Origin: Allolobophora icterica
Taxonomy: Eukaryota; Annelida; Clitellata; Crassiclitellata; Lumbricidae
Length of the DNA: 64,000 bases
Reading direction: 5' to 3'
Assembly: GCA_963556255.1 (NCBI GenBank)
Contig: OY744616.1
Coordinates: 11,998,054-12,062,053, forward strand
Positions 1 to 11,154 of this stretch are shown here, piece by piece. Each line of letters starts with the position of its first letter. Position 1 is the stretch's first letter. The notes beneath the pieces are model-generated. The model was not told where the DNA came from. It was given only the letters and a program-made list of their open reading frames with translations, and searched no databases. The translations under genes were made by a program, and so were the position numbers.

Positions 1-427
1 ACAATGAAAAACTGTCTCACATATCAAATGAAGAAAATAAAGTGGCTTTGGCAAGGGAAATCCCGACTTAGACACGAGTTTACATGCGTACGTGGTCCGA
101 ACGCGTGAAGTGGGATGAAAAATATCAGGTGACCTGGTCTTACTAAAATTTTAACTTCATCATTTATGAAAGTATTTTCAAAATTTCTGTTTTATCTTGT
201 CTGGCGGCTTGTCAAGCTCACTGTTCTATTTTGATAATACCCGGTAATAATAAACGAATATTACTACTGATGTCGGACTTCATGTTTTAACGATTTCGAG
301 GACGTCCCTAGGACAGAGTTTGTGTAATAATAAATTTATATAACACGCCCACGAATATACCACGCACCTAGGGTGCGTCGTTTGTAAAACTTTGTATAAC
401 CCGCGGGTTATATTCGCGAAAATACGG

Positions 428-560
428 TAAGCTGACAGTACACTGTTAGTGGGACGATCAGATGGTGAGGGAGAGGACTGGCCTCATAAGCTGAGGCTAA
501 GAAAATAAAGCTGACAATGCTGGCTGCCTCTCAGGCTAGCTTAAGGCATTGCTCCTCTTC
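428..560 (+). repeat. SINE family 1, 5'-truncated copy
   Basis: Matches the body shared by copies at 41222-41490, 44816-45066, 18778-18905 and 60945-61080: a GGGAGAGGACTGGCC-like segment, then GAGGCTAAGAAAAT and a CAGGCTAGCTTAAGG end. The tRNA-like head seen in the full copies is missing here. Confidence 0.7.
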
Positions 561-1856
561 TTCTTCTTCCCATTCACAAGCAAACTAGAAATTCAAAACC
601 ACATTGTGGTTAAACCCTGTGGACGCAGTCCGTGATTCAATACAACCCTATATGATATAGCTATTAGCTGGAAATACGCATGGGTAAACAAGAAAGGATA
701 AACAAACAATTTTGGAACGGAAATGTCTCATGCCAGGTGGCCTGCAAACGTCCATCCAGCTCTACTTATATTCCACGACTATTATTAGTAAGGAAATTGG
801 GCTCAGGCTGGATCCATTCTAGTTTCAAGTGACCCCAGACAACTGGTGCATTTTCCTCAACCATTAACCCAAATCAACCCCAGACCTCGAAGTCTGGAGT
901 CTGACAAAGCACAGGCATAACAGTAGGTACTACCGATTGAAGGATCCAAGATTGCAGCAGCAGTAGAATAGGCTTACATAAACGTTTTCAGACTAAGAAA
1001 AGCTCTTCCACAGCTGTTACACAAGCACTTAAATGAGTAATGTCTGAGGGGACCAGACATTTACGTATCAAGAATATTCCTCCACATAATGTATACTAGC
1101 AATAAATTTGCTTCACTATTTTGCAACAATTAGAAATTACTGTGGCCTTCACAAGAACTGGAATTTTGTAAAGTTAGTGGTGCTGAATGTTCTTCAACAC
1201 CAGACAGTGCATGTTTTTTTGGTGAGTGATGTGGCCACACTATCACCTACTGTAACCAAACATTACTTTTAAGTGAACTGCAGCCCCTTCCCCAAAAAAC
1301 TTCCTGAACAGCATGGATGGCTTTAATATATTATTATCTACTTATCCTCTGGATGTGGGCCTGGTTTTTTTTTACAGCTTGAGTTTGGTATGCCATCTGT
1401 TGATGCCTTTAGCATTAGACACCGGCACTAGAAGAAGTTACCACTGCACAGTCTGGAAGTGTAACTGTGGCCTACATACAGACAGTTACTGTGTTTCCTA
1501 TATTACCCAATGCATTTCTATCTTAAGACAAGGCATCAGTCAGTGGCACAGTGCAACTCAGCCTTAGGGTATGTAACCTGTATGGAAAGGTTATCCTCCT
1601 GCTATATCCTTGACCAGTTCTCTGAGCACAGCTGTTGATGGGAGAGTACAACAAACACATGATTATGTTACTTTACCAAGGTATCAACACATGCACGCAC
1701 ACATGTTACGAGTGCAATAAACAAATGATTAGATTACGACATGCATACCCATGCATGTATGTACCAGCAGTTTAAGTGCAAATGTTAAAGGAACATTTAC
1801 AAGTAATCGATCGAGGCTGCTCCCCAAAGTTGGCCAGCGTTATGTATGAATGCATA

Positions 1857-2008
1857 AGTGTGTGTGTGTGTATGTATGTGTGTGTATGTGTGTATGTATG
1901 TGTGTATGTATGCATGCATGTATGACACTGTATGTATGTGTGTATGTATGCATGTATGTATGCATGTATGTTTGTATGTATGTGCATGTATGTATGTATG
2001 TATGTATC
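1857..2008. repeat. TG / TATG microsatellite
   Basis: Runs of GTGTGT change into GTAT tetranucleotide repeats with scattered GCATGTAT units. All open frames across it are repeat translations. Confidence 0.95.
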
Positions 2009-3059
2009 TGGTTATTTGTAAAGCACCTAAAGTTAAGAATCTCACAAGAGTGCTTAATGTGGCAATCTAGCAACTCTAAAGAGCTGCATTTCAAGAAGGC
2101 CTGAAAATGTGCAAAGCGAAGTCAAAGACATAATCCATCCGGAACTGGATCAGAAACTACATCCAACATCAACAGACTGCAGCTAAATCAAGAAGGCAAT
2201 AACTTCGTTATAAATGCTGCTAACAGACCCTGTGAAAAGTCCTTCACTGCCGCTGCTGAGGCAAGCCATAAAGTTTTATGGTGCAACATTCAGAAAATAG
2301 CAAGTTTACCAATGAATCAGGAAGCTATTTCAGGCCCTTGTGTGATGAGGATACCAGTGCTAACTCAACATACATGCATACGCTACACTTCAAACCAGGA
2401 CAGCAGAATTAACAACCTTTGTAACACAACAAGACAAAGAGCAGCCGTTAAATCAAACCTTAAGAAGTTTTAGAGCTTAACAGAAACAACAGTAAATTCT
2501 ACCACTCACTTCTCAAACTGTAAAATTCAGATTTTTAGATACCTTCGAACCTGATCAGAAAAAAACCAGTGACTAATGCCGCATGCATGTCGTACAGGTT
2601 CCCACGAGAATATATATTTACAACTGTTCGTATAGCAAGATAGAAACAATGTTAGATTTATCCTAACAACAGGAACAGAGTTCAGATCAAATACCACGCT
2701 AGACGCAACAACATCTGGATTCAGATGGAATCCAAAGTAATGTCCGTGCACCGTTAACAGACATCTTGCGCATGCATTATTACAACAGTGCAATAGAAAG
2801 TCTCAAGTTGGACAACACTAATGTACAAATGATGGCCTAACCAATTCCCCTTACATATGAAAATATAACCATACATCTACCCCCAAAATGTTCAACTAAC
2901 AGTAATTACTGTTTATTGCCATCTGCCAGTTGTACTGGGGACAATAAATGTATGGCTATGGTTACATGGTGAGAGCACTTACTTACTTATACTCTCAGCA
3001 CTTACTTGCATTATACTCTCAATGCTCCTTTCTGCTAAGATTTATTTGCACCAACAACT

Positions 3060-3099
3060 GTGTCAGTTGATGTACCTCTTTGACCTTTCTGCCCTTTTG
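3060..3099. repeat. Left arm of perfect 40-bp inverted repeat
   Basis: Every base of this 40-mer is the reverse complement of 6284-6323, 3.2 kb away, and the match stops sharply at both ends. The sequence is not low complexity. Confidence 0.9.
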
Positions 3100-3269
3100 G
3101 TTTCTCTGATTTACTGGATATGTCGACCTCGCTTTTCTAACAGATTGCGATTCTGACCGAGAGTTCACTTCAAGCGACCTTCAACTGACACTCTTATGCA
3201 TTACAATAACAACACTAAGTCACTAGATTAGCTCTAGTATTTAATTTAATAAAACCACATGAAAAGTTA

Positions 3270-3345
3270 ACTGGTGTTGAATCCAGTTAGCACTTGAATG
3301 GGTGGCTGTCGGTATAATACCATGCCACCTGGCACCAGCTCAGCC
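3270..3345 (+). repeat. 5S rRNA-like fragment (pseudogene or 5S-derived SINE)
   Basis: The segment reads CCAGTTAGCACTTGAATGGG followed by a GGTATAATACCATGCC-like stretch, which resembles the 3' half of 5S rRNA (GGTTAGTACTTGGATGGG followed by GGGAATACC). The 5' half of 5S is not recognisable, so it is not a functional 5S gene. 5S-derived SINEs are known in animals; a plain pseudogene is equally possible. Confidence 0.55.
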
Positions 3346-6283
3346 CTCCATGCCCTCAAGGTCAGTAATCATCAGCACGTGCTGGGCGGTCAGAAAAATG
3401 TGTCTTGTCAATGAATGGCTACTTGATATGACTTTCTAAAGTTACTGCTCTATGTTTACAATGCATTCATTGAGCTTGGCAGCTGTTGTATTACTGAAAC
3501 TCACATGCCCTCTACTCCGATCATAATTCATCCTTCGAGGCAAACAGTTGATAGCATTTATACAACTGAAATGCATCTGCTACACCAGGCTACATAAAAA
3601 TGCTACATCAATACACATACATACTGCTTATAGTAAAGTATTAATTGAAAAAACTATGGCAGAAGATAGAGTACACCGAGACTTGAAGTCCTCAACCATG
3701 CACTATAATAACAGCAGAATGAACAACAGCGCTAAAGCTCATGTCCAGTGACTACATAAAGAATACACGCATGAACTGTCAGGTTTTAACCTATGGAAGT
3801 CCTTTACAGCCTTTACCCAAAAATTGATTGATTGATAAATCACTTTAATGATCCCCAAGAGCTTACAAAACATACAGAAAATCAGGTTTATATCAACACG
3901 TGTCTAAGGTAGAACTTAAAAGGAATCACACCTGGTCCTGAAATGCAGAGTGCATAGTCGTTTAAATACAGTGAAATATTGTACAGGTGGTGATGAATGT
4001 CTAACCTTCCACACTATTTTACGAATCTGCCCAACAGTAACAATGCTCAGCCAACAGAGTTTGCCCACAAAGAGCATGAGTCTTTAGCACACGTTAGTGA
4101 CATTACTCTCACAAGCTCATCTCATAGAGTAACATATGGTAGGCAGATGTGCAGTTATTGTGCACATTTAAAATAAAGGCACACATCAAAGCGTTGTTAA
4201 GTTTATTGTCCAAAATCCTCACCTTCTGTAGTAGGAACATACCAGTAATTTTATTACAAAAAGACGCTAACACTTCAACACTTGCTTAACGAGAAAGAAA
4301 ATTTAAGAAATAATTCTTACAAATCACCAACCAATGCTAAGACTCTTAACCAATTTCACTGCATAGAAAACTAGAATGTCCCGCTCGTATTCACATACCA
4401 TAACCTAAATTGCATATTTATACGAGGTATTACAAGTATTTCAGAAATGCTATGGCATCATCAGTCTCTTCAAAGTTATAACAGGCTGCATAAATTTGAA
4501 TATCATGAATGGCATAACCTTATTTGTCAGTCTTTAGGCAGCTTGTCATGGTACAATCGGAACAACTTAACATTCGCTGTTTACATTCAATCCTTAGGCA
4601 CTGGCACTACTGCGGGGCGCTTGGTGTATGCAATATCACAGTATTTCCATGACTAACTCATCTACATAATTACCTGGCTCAGTGCAAAGCCATTACTCTT
4701 GTAAAAGTAATGATGTCCAGTAACAGCCACCGGAAATGGAGCCACACTGCTCACAATGAAGCACAACGGCTGTGACCAAAGGCCAGACACTCCCTGGGCA
4801 ACCACTGACTGTACAGCCACAGTTGGTGTGCTGTAGTGGCTAATGTGCATGCACATTCTTGCTGATTGTCTGTTCTTACCAGACTTGCCATGAATAGCGT
4901 ACCAAGTGACCAGCAAATTTCCACTAAAGCTAACAGACATTTATCATTCTACCAGCACTTTCAATAAGCCGTGGCAAGTGCTGCTAGCACGAGGCTCAAT
5001 TACAACTACGGCCAGACTTTCAACACCACAAGAACTGCCCAGATAGTGGGGCACTCGATTGTGTGGTGGTTAGTATGCTGGACCGTCAAACGAAATTAAT
5101 GCAGCTCATCATTAAAGTGTTAAACATCCCTTCTACCACACTGCCAGAATGTTTTCAAAGTAAGTAGTTGTAACGGGTACTATTTTTATCCAAGTATTAC
5201 CCTTCTCTATCAAGAGATCAGTTCACTATTTGACAGAACATAACATCCGCATAACTGTTCTGGCAGAAAGATATGGCTAGACAATTTCCTGATAAAAAAA
5301 ACTCAGGATATTTGCCTACGAATACATGATGGTTCCTTTCTACACTCATAAAGAAATAAAAGTAAGAGTAGGAGTAATAATACGAAAGCCCCAATTCAAT
5401 AAAAGAAGTGGTAATCAAATTGCTTAGTATTGCAACTACTGTCAAATTAAACATCTACCTGTACATGTGATGTATAACAAATTCCTATTGATTCACTACT
5501 TCTTTGGTCCTTACTTGAACATCTGGCAAATGCTTAACTGGTTTTAAAATGAATTACTGATTGCTAAACTTGTATTTAGATACGATACGATTTCAAACAA
5601 CCCCAACCTGATTTGCTTTAGGATCAGAACCAACCTTCTAAAAAATGCTAAGAATGCATCACCAGTTACTTAACAACTCCAACAATAATAACAATAAGAA
5701 AACACTACGCAATAGAGGGTTTTCCCAAAGTACATGCACCAAATACCAGTGAATAATGGAAGACCTATCCAGTTACTCTGTTATCTTGACAACTGTGTTC
5801 AGTGTAAATACCTCAACACCCACTGCAGCATTTAAAATGGGTGTGGCATAAGCAACACAACTGTTATGAAAGCCTCAAAGTTCTTAAACTTGGCATACAC
5901 CGTGTGAAAAACAAAGTACTTAATTCTATTACCAATATGGTTGCTGTAATAATTCTGATTATTATTATTATCATCATCATTATTAATATTTTAATATAAC
6001 AAATATTATAATTTAATAAATTTAAATTTAATATATACTACAGAAATTTATCTTCCTTCAATACGTGGATTTATTCCTAACACAACTTTATGCAAACTTA
6101 TCGTGCCACTTAATTCATTCCAACTCTTGAAAAGCAGCATTAGAAATATTTTTGACAGCAATCTTTCTAAAGAATCCATGGATTAGTAGGCCTTATGGGG
6201 TAAATGTAAAGTATTAGCCCTAATGCATTCTCTTGGAAGAACCTCTGCAAAGGCCTTTAGAGGTGACCTGTAGGTAATTTTGG

Positions 6284-6323
6284 CAAAAGGGCAGAAAGGT
6301 CAAAGAGGTACATCAACTGACAC
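6284..6323. repeat. Right arm of perfect 40-bp inverted repeat
   Basis: Exact reverse complement of 3060-3099. Confidence 0.9.
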
Positions 6324-7104
6324 AGAGCAATGTTTACTTTCTAAATATGTGGAATATTTCACCACAGTGTACACTTACATGTTATACATGATTCAAACAA
6401 TAACGTGAATCATAAGGAATATTTTGCCTTTATACTGTTTACAATTTTTCGTTCTTGTTATATATTGCTACCATCTACAGTGCCATTGCTCTGTTGGCAA
6501 GCCAAAAGTTGCACATAAATGAGCAAAGACCTGAAACTATATGATCAAGTTGACACTGAGTAGAATTAAATTTCGATGTTTCCCGTAGGAATAGATTTGA
6601 GGTTTCAATGCTTAAAATAAAAAAAGTACGTCGCATAATCAATGCACAGAGTAACCCAAACATAAGCAAGCATCAGTCTGCAGCCACACATCAGCACCGT
6701 GCACAGCCACGCACGGTCTGAGAAATCTCTTAAGTACACAAGTAAAAATGCAAAAAACGTACACACTTACAACTTTTCACATAAGATGAAATGTGACGAA
6801 ACTAACCGACGCTACTTTTCATAATACATTTAAAGCAGAAATTAAAATGATTTAACTGAAGATGAACACACAAAATGGTTATCCTTTCTTTAGAACCATA
6901 GACACAATATCATTCATTGCTATAATATCTATGTTTAGAACATAGTTTGGGCGAAATCATTGTCCAAAGTAACCGATAAAGGTACCGAGTACTTTCTTTC
7001 CAACCAACCAACATAAATAGACGCGATACGGCCATTATGATTTAATTTGTAGGTTATTAAATTTATTAATAACAAACCTATTAGTCTCGGTTGGGCAGTT
7101 GTGG

Positions 7105-7190
7105 GACACGATAGCCGAATGGATAGAGCGCTCGACCTGTGACGAGGAGAGTTCGAGTTCGTGTTCGAGTCTACTTTTAGGCAGAGGTGC
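7105..7190 (+). repeat. tRNA-like SINE head
   Basis: An A-box-like TAGCCGAATGG is followed about 45 bases later by a B-box-like GTTCGAGTC. The spacing fits an RNA polymerase III promoter, but no cloverleaf with paired acceptor arms can be drawn, so it is read as a SINE head and not a tRNA gene. Confidence 0.5.
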
Positions 7191-8270
7191 AAAAAACCAT
7201 GTCTTTTCAAGGTGAAAGTTGATGTTTTGGTTTTGAGGTTTTTAGGGTTTTATGTTTTTATTTGTGTTTAGTTCTTTATTTTAAGGTTTTCGGATTTCAG
7301 GTCTTAAAAATCATTTTAAAATAACATGAATAAAAACTCCAACTCAGTTTAATTTAGTTGCGATTTCCGAAATTAAAAATCGTTAAATCAGTGTCATTAA
7401 AATGACTTCTACAAGAATAAGAAATTTATTTTTTTAAACAAATATTGGGGTTTTCTTGGGTTTTTTATCTACAAAATAACAAAAACAAAAAAACCACGTT
7501 ATTCACCTCTGCTTTTAGTTTTAGACAATCACTGTTTAAGGAACTTAGGCCTAATTAATTTTTAGGAAGTCCCTTCAGGCACAGTTGCTCAATGCCACAG
7601 AGTTTCTGCCCTTTGTGAACTTCTGAATTTTTGAACGAGGGCAACATTAAATGCATTTCTATTGTATTGTATTGTCGTGGGTCGTGCTTTCTCTTCAGTG
7701 CCCGATTTAGACTTGGTGAGGCCCTAAGCTAGGCCTATATCGTAATCGTATAATCGTAACCTCGAAATTTCTACAGCGCCCCCAAAAGCGAAGTCGCGGG
7801 AACCAGCTTATTCACAGGCGCAAAAGTTGGAGGCCCCTTAATTTGTTAACGCATCCAGGAGAAACAGCCCCGGATTTTCATATTTATAAGCTAAAAAAAC
7901 TACAGCATAGGGCCTCACAATCCGCAGGGGCCTAAAAAATGGGGGGACGGGGATCTTTTAAAATTGTGCATGTAGGCCTACTGTATATAAAAGGCATATA
8001 CCCGGGTATGATTAGAAGTTTTGTGAGACCTTCTTGTTTAATTTTTTTTAATAAGGGCACGACCAACGACACCGAACGATTGACTGCTCATGGCACTCTA
8101 AATAGAATCATTAGAATGCCATGATCAACTGCAGTGTCAAAGGTCGTAGGGCCTACTTACATCAGCATTTAGAACTTCCTAGGTGCTGAGGAGTCACTGT
8201 GATTAATTACTCAACTGATTAGGCCTAATTACCGTGATTACACAGGACGTCACAGGATGTGGCCCCCTCT
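7190..8270. other. No gene; SINE family 2 fragment and unassigned repeats
   Basis: About 7735-7815 carries the family 2 signature: CGTAATCGTA, then TTCTACAGCGCC and TTATTCACAGGCGC. The remainder is AT-rich with transposon-like G-runs near 7935. Nothing coding is visible. Confidence 0.5.
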
Positions 8271-8451
8271 ACCCCCCCCCCCCCCCCCGTAGGCGTAGAA
8301 GAGTAAAAATGGCATGGGGAAGTATGGTGGATACGACAGGAAAATCTCTTTGAAAGAGGCTAACGACTAAAGAAAGTCATCACTTTTTTCGGAGAAGTAT
8401 GTATTATTTTTTGCCCCCCCCCCTCTGACAAACCTTCTGGATCCGTCCCTG
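8271..8451. mobile_element. hAT-like transposon end
   Basis: It starts in a long C-run (8273-8288) and ends in CTGGATCCGTCCCTG at 8451, the mirror of CAGGGACGGATCCAG, closely related to the CAGGGGCGGATCCAG terminus of the hAT element at 12534. The matching left end was not found. The base after the end begins an ACTACTGC trinucleotide tract. Confidence 0.45.
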
Positions 8452-8860
8452 ACTACTGCTGTTGCTTTGCTACTGCTACAATTACTACTGCTCTTGCTAC
8501 TGCTGTTGCTATTGCTATCACTACTACTGCTATTGTTACTGTTGTTGCTACTGCTACCAATACCATAGCTGCAATCGCTACTGTTGTTGCTACTGCTACC
8601 ACTACTACATCTAATTATAATTGTAGCACAACATTTATATGGCGCCACTCAATCAGCTGCCCTCACGACCCGCATCACTGCCAGAACCGGCAAAAAAAGG
8701 TCTTCCAGCGTCTACGCCTCTACGGAACTGAAGAGAAGAGAGGACAAGAAGCTCTTGCCAGAGGGACTGGGGAAGACTGTTCCAGGCTGAAGGACCTATA
8801 CCTAGGCAAAGCAACTGCTGTTGCTACTGCTACCTATGCTACTGCTGTTGTCACTACTGC
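8452..8860. repeat. Imperfect CTA/CTG trinucleotide tract
   Basis: Degenerate GCTACTGCT / GTTGCTACT repeats fill 8452-8605 and resume at 8812-8860, with about 200 bp of unique sequence between. A short piece of the same tract (ACTACTGCTGTTGCTTT) reappears at 13958, on the far side of the transposon nest. Confidence 0.8.
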
Positions 8861-9059
8861 CAGCGGCGCAACTTTGGTCTAAAAAGTGGGGGTACCAATT
8901 TCTTGCATACACGAAGCAAGGCGGAGACTGTGATCTCTGGGAAGGCACAATAATAAAATATTGATTGACACTGTTCAAAAAGTGGGGGGGGGGTACGGTA
9001 CCCCAGTCCAAAAAGTGGGGGTAAGGGTACCCCTCGTACCCCCACAAATTACGCCTATG
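8861..9059 (+). mobile_element. MITE family G, copy A (hAT-like)
   Basis: A 199-bp non-autonomous element with imperfect terminal inverted repeats: CAGCGGCGCAACTTTG on the left and CAAATTACGCCTATG on the right. The interior shares an ACACGAAGCAAGGCGGAGAC segment and paired G/C-runs with the copies at 10782-13957, 25706-25899 and 54134-54316. No coding capacity. The left flank is ACTACTGC; the right flank does not repeat it, which fits the composite-transposon reading described in the findings. Confidence 0.85.
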
Positions 9060-9095
9060 GCCATTATCAGCGCGGGGACCAATTACAAGTAGCCT

Positions 9096-9140
9096 ACTTT
9101 ATTGTAGGCCCCTACTTGAAGTAGGGGCCTACAATAAAGT
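9096..9140. repeat. 45-bp near-perfect palindrome
   Basis: Two 22-base arms, ACTTTATTGTAGGCCCC and onward, are exact reverse complements around a single central G at 9118. As RNA or single-stranded DNA it would form a tight hairpin. Confidence 0.9.
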
Positions 9141-9399
9141 TTTTAATGTACTTCCGAAAATGCGGCCCCCTTAATTCGCATCCCACTTAATTCGGGCCTG
9201 ACTGGCAAACATAATACGACGGTGTCTGCTTACAGGGAAGATAAGTATCCGTGGTTTTGAATAAAAATACAAGTCTTTTAGCTGAGTTCACTGACCGCTG
9301 TAGGCCTCTGTATACTACGACCTACTTTGCCAGCGCATAACTTCTGCTCAAACTTTGTCATCGTACGTCTTCTGAATTTAGAAGACAAACGCGAAAATC

Positions 9400-9600
9400 G
9401 CACCCATGGCAACGTATTGTGTTCGGAGCTATGCTGTGATTGGCTGAGGGCGGTTTCTCTAGGTCCGAAAGTGCTCAAAAGCGACCGATTTGAATATTGG
9501 TTACCATGGCAACGCATTGTGTTCGGAGCAGTGCTGTGATTGGTTTCTCTTGGGCGGAAGCCCATAAAGGGGGCCGAGTCGAGTAAGTCGCTCAGTTCCA
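9400..9600 (+). promoter_or_regulatory. Compact core promoter with X-box, CCAAT, GC-box, TATA and Inr
   Basis: A perfect RFX X-box GTTACCATGGCAAC lies at 9500-9513, an inverted CCAAT (ATTGG) at 9539-9543, a GGGCGG at about 9552, a CATAAAGG TATA-like box at 9563-9570 and an initiator-like TCAGTTC with A at 9594, 30 bases after the TATA. About 100 bp upstream is a second, diverged copy of the unit: half X-box CCATGGCAAC at 9404-9413 and ATTGG at 9439-9443. The ATG follows at 9634. X-boxes with CCAAT are typical of ciliary and of testis-specific histone promoters; expression in the male germ line is inference. Confidence 0.6.
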
Positions 9601-9633
9601 TCAACGCTGCAAGAAGATCGGAAGAACAACAAG

Positions 9634-10384
9634 ATGGAGGACTACGAAGATCTCGAACTGGTAAGTTTGACCTTATGCTAGCCGAAGACGAGCTTTCTTC
9701 GGCAAGCATAAGGTTCAAACTTACAAGAGAACAGGGCAATCCTAGGCTTTAGCGCCTCTGAGTAGTTCCCTTGAAGAGGCGCTATATAAATCTTCGAATG
9801 AATGAATGAATGAAAGTATTTAGATTTGATTTATACTGTTATCATTATTAAAGCAAATTTTATATAGCGCCCCTTCTAGATTGCCTACCAAGGAGCACTG
9901 ATATTAATTATATTAGATTAATAAATATAAGATTAATTAGATTGAAATAGGATTTGCTTACATTTATTTGCGATTACTAATCCTGTAGGCCTATGTCTTA
10001 TCAGATTAGCTGAGACACTGGGCTGCAATGATTTATATTTGGGTGTAAGCATAGAGGTATATATTATAAACTGATATTATAATCTCATTGGGTGTAAGTC
10101 CCTTAATGGCATTTCTCTTAGGGAAGGGTTTTGGTTTGTTGTTGGGTGAACAGGAAGAAGAACTGGGAGATGACGTCGCAGTGAGAGGAAGGTCGAGGTC
10201 TCGCAGCGCTCGGCCGAGAGCATCGGCAGCAGCAGCGGCGACCAAGGACGATGACGAGGGAGCGACGACTCCTTCGCGACGAAGACGGAGACGCCGCGGA
10301 CGAGGAAGCCGCCGCCGCCGCCGCCGACACAGCCGCCGTCGACGAAGCCACGGACGCCGCCGCCGACGACGACGCCACCACTAG
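9634..10384 (+). CDS. Putative arginine-rich (protamine-like) small protein, two exons
   Basis: Exon 1 is 9634-9660: ATG in good context, nine codons reading MEDYEDLEL, then a strong GTAAGT donor. The preferred exon 2 is 10154-10384, after a CAG acceptor, phase 0, giving 86 residues in all. It continues acidic (EEELGDDV), turns into an RGRSRSRS stretch, then an alanine run and three arginine clusters (seven, six and seven in a row) ending in HH. Composition resembles sperm nuclear basic proteins; no family match is claimed. Caveats: a better polypyrimidine acceptor at 10121/10122 leads to an early stop (10182), and a second open frame (about 10188-10493, ending SSAVY) overlaps the same GC-rich stretch as a D/A-rich protein. 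A full promoter precedes and a poly(A) signal follows, so a real gene is likely even though its frame is uncertain. It lies between two copies of MITE family G. Confidence 0.45.
9661..9724 (+). ncRNA. 28-bp-stem hairpin starting at the 5' splice site
   Basis: Left arm 9661-9688 begins with the intron's first bases GTAAGTTTGA; right arm 9696-9724 ends with CAAACTTAC. They pair along almost their whole length (one bulge, one mismatch) around a 7-base loop. In the pre-mRNA the splice donor would be buried in the stem. It could be a structured regulatory element, a small-RNA precursor or a transposon palindrome; no function is established. Confidence 0.6.
9752..9815 (+). repeat. LINE/SINE 3'-tail hairpin (GCGCTATATAAAT type)
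   Basis: Carries GCGCCTCTGAGTAGTTCCC then AGAGGCGCTATATAAATC, which fold as a hairpin, followed by a GAATGAATGA tail. Related tails are at 24464, 27508 (reverse), 45371, 55559 and 60096. Confidence 0.75.
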
Positions 10385-10521
10385 GCCACCATCGGGGGCC
10401 TCCGTCGGATCCATTCGTCCGTCCATCGTTCGGCTGGAGATAGAGAAGATCCGAGCGACCGCTGAAGATGAACTTTCGTCTGCGGTCTATTAATTAGATC
10501 GATGAAGTCTATTGTTCGATC

Positions 10522-10527
10522 AATAAA
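10522..10527 (+). terminator. Polyadenylation signal AATAAA
   Basis: AATAAA lies about 140 bases after the arginine-rich frame's stop and 29 bases after the stop of the overlapping frame. It is the natural 3' end for the gene beginning at 9594. Confidence 0.6.
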
Positions 10528-11154
10528 AGTTGGAAAAGAAAATGAATTGTCTTATTCCTTCTAGGCTATAGATAGGGTTTTTGTCATCTTAGGCTCTCCT
10601 GGATTTTAGGCTATCCAGTAGATTAGGCCTATAGGCTATAGGCTTCAAGAAGCGTTCAAGAATTGTATGCTACTGAGTTCCCCTAATCTGATCAGTTAAT
10701 TAGCCTATGCCTTCCAGAAGTTTAGACTTAGGTATCCCTGGATAATTTGACTTAATTATGGCCTGATTAATTATAGGTAGGCAGAGGCGTAACTTTGGTC
10801 TAAAAAGTGGGGGGTACCAATTTCTTACATACATGGGCGCCGACTCTGCGAGGCCCGTGAGTGCCCAGCACCACCAGCAGGCGCGGATTTAGAGGGGGGC
10901 GGAGCCGGCGTACGCCCCCCCTAAACCTGCAGCAAATGTTCTCAAACTAAACTGACCTAAAACTAATATAACTGCAATTTGGGAATAGGATGTTTGAAGT
11001 AGCTGGACCGGCAGAATGGAGCTCTCTTACCGGAGCTCTCTTACCTACTTACCTGAGTTGCTAGCAGACGTTGCCCACGTGACCAATGACTTTTGCCGTG
11101 ACGTCATTCACAAAGTTCATGTACAGACAAAATTTACGTAAATAGAAATTGGTC

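Larger units (their letters stand above)
1..7100. other. Gene-free AT-rich stretch
   Basis: No exon with coding character or convincing splice pairs was found on either strand. The stretch holds a partial SINE (428-560), a TG/TATG microsatellite (1857-2008), a 5S-like fragment (3270-3345), a tRNA-like SINE head (about 5046-5095), a perfect 40-bp inverted repeat (3060-3099 with 6284-6323) and short AT-rich runs near 5950-6040. It could be intron or intergenic DNA. Confidence 0.6.

Noticed and set aside
7105..7190. tRNA gene
   Set aside because: A- and B-box-like words are present but the arms do not pair into a cloverleaf; fits a SINE head. The same applies to 32925-33000 and to the reversed heads near 19025-19110 and 21560-21650.
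9278..9739. 153-codon minus-strand frame
   Set aside because: It is a shadow across the X-box promoter, exon 1 and the hairpin, with no features of its own.
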